A stretch of 64,000 bases of DNA. Source: Deinococcus aetherius. GTDB lineage: Bacteria; Deinococcota; Deinococci; Deinococcales; Deinococcaceae. Below the pieces are notes generated by a model. That model did not search any database and was not told the origin of the DNA. It was given only the letters and a program-made list of their open reading frames with translations. Position numbers and translations under genes: made by a program. Location of the stretch: assembly GCF_025997855.1 (NCBI RefSeq), contig NZ_AP026560.1, positions 88,001 to 152,000 of the forward strand, given 5' to 3'. Below, one piece after another: positions 57,218-64,000 of this stretch; positions within the stretch are counted from its first letter, which is position 1; each line of letters opens with the position of its first letter.

Positions 57218-57647
57218 GGCGCTCGCCCGCGACCTGCGCGCCGGGACCCCCGCCGACCTCACCCGCGCCGCGCGGCGGGCTCTCGTCGCCGCCTTCCTGG
57301 TCCTCGCCGTGCCGGGGCTGCCGCTGGGGGGCCTGTACCTCCTGACCCGTCCCGCGCTCCTGCCCGCCGGGTGGGTGGCGGCCCTCGTCCTGCTCGCCGC
57401 CGTGCTTGCCGCCGCAGGCCTGCATCTCGCGCGCCTCGCCGCCCGCGACCCCGCGCGGCCGGGGGCTCAGGTCGCCCTGACGGCCGCCATGCAGGCCGGA
57501 ACCGCCCCCGCCGTCCCCTTCCTGCTCGGCTGCGTCTTCTTCCAGCAACCTGCCGCCCTCGCCGTGCTGTGGCTCGTGTCGGCCCTCGCCTTCGTCCTCG
57601 CGTGGGGAAGCGTGCCCGGCTGGGTGAAGGTGGCGGGTGAGCGGTAG
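57210..57647 (+). CDS. Hypothetical four-helix membrane protein (145 aa)
   Basis: The ATG at 57210 lies inside the end of ygfZ, suggesting translational coupling. Four hydrophobic helices are seen (around residues 25-48, 52-75, 97-112 and 113-135). No family or catalytic residues recognised. Its role with YgfZ is unknown. Confidence 0.7.
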
Positions 57648-57660
57648 GAGAGGATCGTAG

Positions 57661-57765
57661 AGGGGGCAGCTTTTCTTTTGCTCCTCCCCCTGCGGTAAGG
57701 AGAAGGAGAAGGTCGGGTTGGCAGGGCCTTTTGCTCCCTTCCTCCCTGCGGGGGAGGGGGTGACG
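57661..57765. repeat. GC-rich palindromic intergenic element related to the dispersed repeats
   Basis: Contains GCTCCTCCCCCTGCGG near 57680 and, downstream, CCTGCGGGGGAGGGGG near 57745, which are imperfectly complementary. The CTCCTCCCCCT start matches the two elements at about 39370 and 43530, but the 22-base exact core is not present. A member of the same family is a guess. Confidence 0.4.
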
Positions 57766-57903
57766 AGCGAAGCCCGTCCTGCCTCTTGACGACGCAAACG
57801 GGTTCTTCGTCAGTTTCGCGCTGCGCATCAAGTATCTGGGAGAGAGACTGGTGGGTGAGCGGGCAGGGCATCCCACGAAAACAGAACGTCTCCTCCTGCA
57901 CAA

Positions 57904-57940
57904 CAAAAACGCCCCTCGGCCTTCACACCGGGGGGCGTTT
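57904..57940 (-). terminator. Rho-independent terminator of the DppCBA unit
   Basis: On the minus strand AAACGCCCCCCGG and CCGAGGGGCGTTTTTG form a stem of about 12 bp with one mismatch around a short loop, ending in five T. It lies just after the DppC stop. Confidence 0.88.
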
Positions 57941-57952
57941 CCTGCTCTTCGC

Positions 57953-58963
57953 TCAACGGCTCTTGGGGTCCAGCGCGTCCCGCAGGCCGTCGCCGAAGAG
58001 GTTGAACGCGAGGCTGAAGATCACGATGAAGAGGGCCGGGAAGACCAGCACGTACCAGTAGTCGGGCTTGAGCCAGGGCCGCGCGAACTCGACGAGCTGG
58101 CCCCACTCGGCGTACCCGCTCTCGAAGCCCAGCCCCAGGAAGGACAGGGCCGCCACGCTGAGCGGAATGGTGCCCAGGTCGAGCACGGCGAGCGTGAGGA
58201 CGCTGGCGAGGCTGTTGGGAACCACGTGCTTGAGGATCAGCCTCCAGTCGCGCGCCCCCAGCGACCGGGCCGCGTCCACGTATTCGAGCTGCCGGGTGCG
58301 CAGCACGTCGCCGCGCACCACACGGGCGTATGAGGCCCAGCCCGCCACGCAGAAGGCCAGGATGATCGGCCCGGTGGGATCACCGCCCGGACTCTTGGCG
58401 CGCAGGATGGTGAGGAGCACGACCGTCAGGATCAGGGGGGGCAGAGCGAACAGCACGTCGATGAATCGCTGGATCAGGTTGTCCACCCAGCCGCCGTAGT
58501 ACCCGCTGACGGCGCCGATGATCACGCCGATGAGCAGCGTGATAGCGACGATGATAAAGGACATCTTGAAGGTGGTCCGGGTGCCCCAGATCAGCCCATA
58601 GAAGATGTTGTAGCCGTTGGAGGTCCCGAAAACGGCCTCCTGGCCCGGCGGCGTGGGCGTCGAGGAGAAGCTCAGGCGCTCGATGGCGTAGCAGCTCGCG
58701 GGGGGAGCGACCACCGCACGCCAGAAGGCGCCGCCCAGCGGGTTGTACACCTCGTTCGGAGAGGCAATGTTCAGGTCGCGCAGGCAGTTACCACCTGGCT
58801 TGGCGATCAGGGGCGCGAACAGCGCGACCAGTCCGAAGAGCAGGGTGATGATCAACCCGGTAACGGCGAGGCGGTTGCGCCGGAGCTTGCGCATCGCGGG
58901 GCCCGTCCAGAAGAGATTCCAGCGGCTGCGCTCACGGGTGGGGGCGGGGGCGGTGATCGTCAT
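57953..58963 (-). CDS. dppC: Dipeptide/oligopeptide ABC transporter permease, DppC type
   Basis: Inner-membrane permease of 336 residues with an N-terminal cytoplasmic tail, one helix, a long periplasmic loop (about 60-130, including [18 protein letters not shown]), and five further helices. The EAA loop that contacts the ATPase is seen in [20 protein letters not shown]. The loop is longer than in classical DppC. The start MTITAPAP overlaps the DppB stop as ATGA on the minus strand. Confidence 0.9.
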   Translation of the reverse strand: MTITAPAPTRERSRWNLFWTGPAMRKLRRNRLAVTGLIITLLFGLVALFAPLIAKPGGNCLRDLNIASPNEVYNPLGGAFWRAVVAPPASCYAIERLSFSSTPTPPGQEAVFGTSNGYNIFYGLIWGTRTTFKMSFIIVAITLLIGVIIGAVSGYYGGWVDNLIQRFIDVLFALPPLILTVVLLTILRAKSPGGDPTGPIILAFCVAGWASYARVVRGDVLRTRQLEYVDAARSLGARDWRLILKHVVPNSLASVLTLAVLDLGTIPLSVAALSFLGLGFESGYAEWGQLVEFARPWLKPDYWYVLVFPALFIVIFSLAFNLFGDGLRDALDPKSR

Positions 58964-59985
58964 CAGTCGAACCTCACGCGGGGGTCCACGACCCCGTACA
59001 GGATGTCCACGACCGTGCTCACGACGACCACGATCAGGGCCGAGAGCAGTGCGAAGCCCAGCACGGCGGGAATGTCGAGCCGCAGCCCGGCCTCCACCAT
59101 CCACAGGCCCACCCCAGGGTACCCGAAGATGAACTCGGTGATCAGCGATCCGCTCAGCAGGTTGATGATCAGAAAACCCCCCAGCGTCACGATGCTCAGC
59201 AGGGCGTTACGCCGGGCGTGCTTATTATTGACTACCCGGTCGGCCAATCCCTTGGCCCGCGCCGTGCGCACGTAGTCGCTCGTCAGCGCCTCCAGCATGT
59301 TGTTGCGCATCACCTTCACGATGGTCGCCGTGCTCACAACGGTCAGGGTCGCGGCGGGCAGGATCAGGTGCTGAAGCACGTCCCAGGCGATGTCCCAGCG
59401 CCCGTTCAGGGCCGCGTCGATGCTCAGCAGGCCGGTATAGTGCCGCAGGTCCCCGAGGGCGAACTGGTTGATGATGTTGACCTGCCCCGCGCCCGGCAGC
59501 CACCCCAGGTAACCGTAGAACACGGCGAGCAGCACGATCCCCAGCACGAAGGTGGGCAGGCTGTACCCGATAATGGTCAGCACGCGCAGGATCTGATCGA
59601 TCAGCTTGTCCTTGTGCAGCGCGCTCAGCGTGCCCAGCGCGATGCCGAGCAGCAGGATGGGCAGGGCGGTGAGCAGCGTGAGTTCGATGGTGTTGGGCAG
59701 CCGCTCGCGGATGGTCTGAACCACATCCTGACCGCTGGCCCGCGAGAAGCCGAGGTCACCCTTGAGGGTGCTGCCGAGCCAGTTGCCGTACTGCACGACG
59801 AAGGGGTCGCGCAGGCCGCGTTCCTCGATAATGGCTTCCAACCGGGCGGCCTGCTGGTCGCTGCGGATGTACCCGGCGGCCCGCTGCTCGGGCGTGAGCA
59901 GTTGGGTCAGCCCGACGATGAACAGGGACAGGGCGAGCATCACCAGCGGAACCTGAATCAGGCGCCTGACGATGAAGTTGAGCAT
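58963..59985 (-). CDS. dppB: Dipeptide/oligopeptide ABC transporter permease, DppB type
   Basis: Inner-membrane permease, 340 residues, with the typical first helix ([20 protein letters not shown]), a long periplasmic loop with [20 protein letters not shown], and the EAA loop in [19 protein letters not shown]. It stands between the binding protein and DppC in the usual order. ATPase genes (dppD/F) are not in the window. Confidence 0.9.
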   Translation of the reverse strand: MLNFIVRRLIQVPLVMLALSLFIVGLTQLLTPEQRAAGYIRSDQQAARLEAIIEERGLRDPFVVQYGNWLGSTLKGDLGFSRASGQDVVQTIRERLPNTIELTLLTALPILLLGIALGTLSALHKDKLIDQILRVLTIIGYSLPTFVLGIVLLAVFYGYLGWLPGAGQVNIINQFALGDLRHYTGLLSIDAALNGRWDIAWDVLQHLILPAATLTVVSTATIVKVMRNNMLEALTSDYVRTARAKGLADRVVNNKHARRNALLSIVTLGGFLIINLLSGSLITEFIFGYPGVGLWMVEAGLRLDIPAVLGFALLSALIVVVVSTVVDILYGVVDPRVRFD

Positions 59986-60025
59986 GGGGTCCTCTTCGGT
60001 GGGGCGGGGGGTAAACGCCGAAAGC

Positions 60026-60054
60026 GGGGGGACAGCCGTGTGTGACTGTCCCGC
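60026..60054 (-). other. Intercistronic hairpin between DppA and DppB genes
   Basis: GGGACAG (60029..60035) pairs with CTGTCCC (60046..60052), with GC-rich extension. It lies between the binding-protein and permease genes and may reduce or protect expression of one part. No T tract. Confidence 0.5.
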
Positions 60055-60070
60055 CCGCCGAGAATGCGGG

Positions 60071-61795
<1,725 letters not shown>

Positions 61796-62003
61796 TGAGC
61801 CTCCCGAGTTTTGGTGCGGGCCGCGTCACAGCCTGGGATGTGGGGACCGCACCTATGTAGATGGACGTTAGGCATCATAGCGTAGGCTGAGCGGCGGATG
61901 TGAGAGTTTCCAAAGAGCCCTCCTATCGTGCCAGACACACTTTTCATAGCGTTCTGTACTCAGTCTGAGGTGCTTGAGTAGGGAGAGTGCCATACTGCGG
62001 CGC

Positions 62004-63023
<1,020 letters not shown>

Positions 63024-63105
63024 GGGGCGAAGGTCGAAGTGGGTCTGTGACCCTCGACCATCCGGCCTATCCCCTTTGTGATCCAGTGCAGTGTTCGTTT
63101 TCCGT

Positions 63106-63127
63106 TAAGCGAGTAAACACTCACTAA
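63106..63127 (+). promoter_or_regulatory. TetR operator 1, overlapping the tetR start codon
   Basis: The palindrome TAAGCGAGT, AAAC, ACTCACTAA (22 bp with 4-bp centre) includes the first base of the ATG at 63127. It matches a second site in front of the TolC-type gene. Confidence 0.7.
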
Positions 63128-63720
63128 TGCCTCGCCCCCGCCTGATCACCGACGAAAGAATTGTGGCAGCGGCCCGCGAGGTGTTCCTGGAGCAGGGCTT
63201 CTCGGCCACGACCGCCGAGATCGCCCGGCGCGCGGGCATCTCCGAGGGCACCCTGTTCAAACGCTTCGCTTCCAAGGAAGACATCTTCGAGGAGGTCGTG
63301 GGGCTGCGGAATTACGCCGAGTGGCGCGAGGAACTTACCATGCTCGTCGGCGTCGGCGACGTGCGGCGCAACCTGGAGCGCGCGGCGCTGCGCTTCGTCG
63401 AGACGGCGGGACGCGTCCTACCCCACCTGATGCTGATCTTCTCGCGTGGGCACGCCCCGGCCCACAACCCCATGCTCGAGCGCCTTGGCAACCCCATCCG
63501 CCACGACGCGGACGCGGTCGCCGCCTACCTGCGCGCCGAGGTCGCCCTCGGGCGAGTGCGCCCGGTGGACGCCGACGTGACGGCGCTGACCCTGATGGGC
63601 ACCCTGACCCACTACGTCCACCGCGAGCACATGACCCCCGACCCCACCCGCGAGCCGCTCGACGCCGGACGCCTTGTGCGCGGCCTCTTCGACGTGCTGT
63701 GGCCGGGTCTGGAACCCTAG
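63127..63720 (+). CDS. TetR-family transcriptional regulator
   Basis: A 197-residue regulator. The N-terminal HTH domain is clear: [47 protein letters not shown], spread over residues 10-57. The C-terminal part is variable ligand-binding helices. It likely represses itself and the next gene, a TolC-type efflux component, through two matching sites. Ligand unknown. Confidence 0.92.
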   Translation: MPRPRLITDERIVAAAREVFLEQGFSATTAEIARRAGISEGTLFKRFASKEDIFEEVVGLRNYAEWREELTMLVGVGDVRRNLERAALRFVETAGRVLPHLMLIFSRGHAPAHNPMLERLGNPIRHDADAVAAYLRAEVALGRVRPVDADVTALTLMGTLTHYVHREHMTPDPTREPLDAGRLVRGLFDVLWPGLEP

Positions 63721-63763
63721 CCCCGGCGGGGCCGTATGAGGTCCGTGCGGCGCCCACCCGGGG

Positions 63764-63785
63764 TAAGCAAGTTCTCACTCACTAA
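63764..63785 (+). promoter_or_regulatory. TetR operator 2, upstream of the TolC-family gene
   Basis: TAAGCAAGT, TCTC, ACTCACTAA. It has the same half-sites and 4-bp centre as operator 1 (one base differs in the left half). It lies 27 bp before the next start. Confidence 0.7.
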
Positions 63786-63812
63786 CTCTCCTCCCCGACC
63801 TCTGAGGTTTCC

Positions 63813-64000
63813 ATGCGTTCCCCGCCCTTCCTGACTTCCTGCCTGCTGCTGTTGCTGGCGCCCCTGGCCCTGGGGGGTGCGCTCGCGCAAACCGCCGCGC
63901 CCCCTCCGTCCCCGACCGTCTTCGCCCAGGGCGCGCCCGCGCCGCTGACCCTCGCCCAGACGCTCACCCTCCTGCGCCAGAGCCCGGGGTGGCGGAGCGC
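63813..64000 (+). CDS. TolC-family outer-membrane efflux protein, N-terminal part (runs past the window end)
   Basis: ATG at 63813 with GAGG 5-8 nt upstream opens a signal peptide (MRSPPFLTSCLLLLLAPLALGG, with GALAQ cleavage region, given here in two parts) followed by Pro-rich sequence and LTLAQTLTLLRQSPGWRSA, the usual start of the first TolC helix. The frame remains open at the window end. Position after a TetR gene with a second operator suggests an inducible efflux system. Confidence 0.8.
   Translation, partial: MRSPPFLTSCLLLLLAPLALGGALAQTAAPPPSPTVFAQGAPAPLTLAQTLTLLRQSPGWRS

Overview
The window is GC-rich bacterial chromosome that I read as Deinococcus. Four things point there: a gene encoding a DdrO-like repressor (5667..6056) that looks near-identical to the DdrO family known from Deinococcus; an S-layer/outer-membrane barrel fragment of the SlpA type at the left edge; many genes whose start codon lies 6-7 nt after a TANNNT -10 box (leaderless transcripts, known to be common in Deinococcus); and a mix of IS630, IS701, IS982 and IS4 elements of the kind Deinococcus carries. 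Most genes are ordinary chromosomal housekeeping. The accessory parts are a polysaccharide locus and several IS-scarred junctions.

Layout. 1-9.5 kb: S-layer-like protein end, manganese pyrophosphatase, FolC, M32 carboxypeptidase, a small hypothetical, ddrO with its promoter and a structured 5' UTR, a bactofilin-like membrane protein, moaC, a DUF177/YceD protein and a decayed peroxiredoxin. 9.5-26.7 kb: exopolysaccharide locus with nucleotidyltransferase, mannose-1-phosphate guanylyltransferase, Wzz/BY-kinase, EpsG-type polymerase, a tandem carbohydrate-binding-module protein, Wzx flippase, three glycosyltransferases, GalE, an SDR protein, an initiating sugar transferase, a FlaA1/CapD-type dehydratase and an O-antigen ligase-like protein. 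Its centre (about 13.8-19.3 kb) is AT-rich and partly inverted, which suggests horizontal acquisition. 26.8-34.2 kb: tRNA-Glu, phosphohexomutase, dihydrolipoyl dehydrogenase, a CitE-like lyase, a gene cut by an IS630 element, a VOC protein and a RIO-type kinase. 34.2-48.2 kb: RecQ-type helicase, DUF2795, an NMT1/THI5-like binding protein, an acidic coiled-coil protein with long RGG-type repeats, S9 and M20 peptidases, an APH-family kinase, a PIG-L deacetylase and three overlapping double-GNAT genes. 48.2-50.4 kb: a decayed IS701 element with an IS982-type element inserted in it. 50.4-64 kb: small membrane protein, UPF0489-like protein, VUT transporter with a QueF-like partner, prepilin peptidase, RimO, transposase and PIN remnants, YgfZ, a dipeptide/oligopeptide ABC transporter (DppCBA), Ddl, and a TetR regulator with two matching operators, the second in front of a TolC-family gene cut by the window end.

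How genes work together. The locus at 9.5-26.7 kb could make activated sugars (nucleotidyltransferase, ManC, GalE, CapD-type), load the first sugar on undecaprenyl phosphate (sugar transferase), extend it (three glycosyltransferases), flip it (Wzx), polymerise it (EpsG-like), control length and export (Wzz/BY-kinase) and perhaps transfer it (ligase-like). Several neighbouring genes overlap by ATGA or GTGA and should be translationally coupled. The DppCBA genes have no ATPase genes in the window. The two TetR sites imply that the TetR protein controls itself and the adjacent TolC-type gene.

The most interesting observations are the anti-Shine-Dalgarno pairing in the ddrO leader, the exactly reversible IS630 insertion, the RGG-repeat protein, the triple double-GNAT operon, the tandem CBM protein at the polymerase, and several small ORFs with good start signals. 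I did not find a CRISPR array, rRNA or a recognisable phage or defence system.
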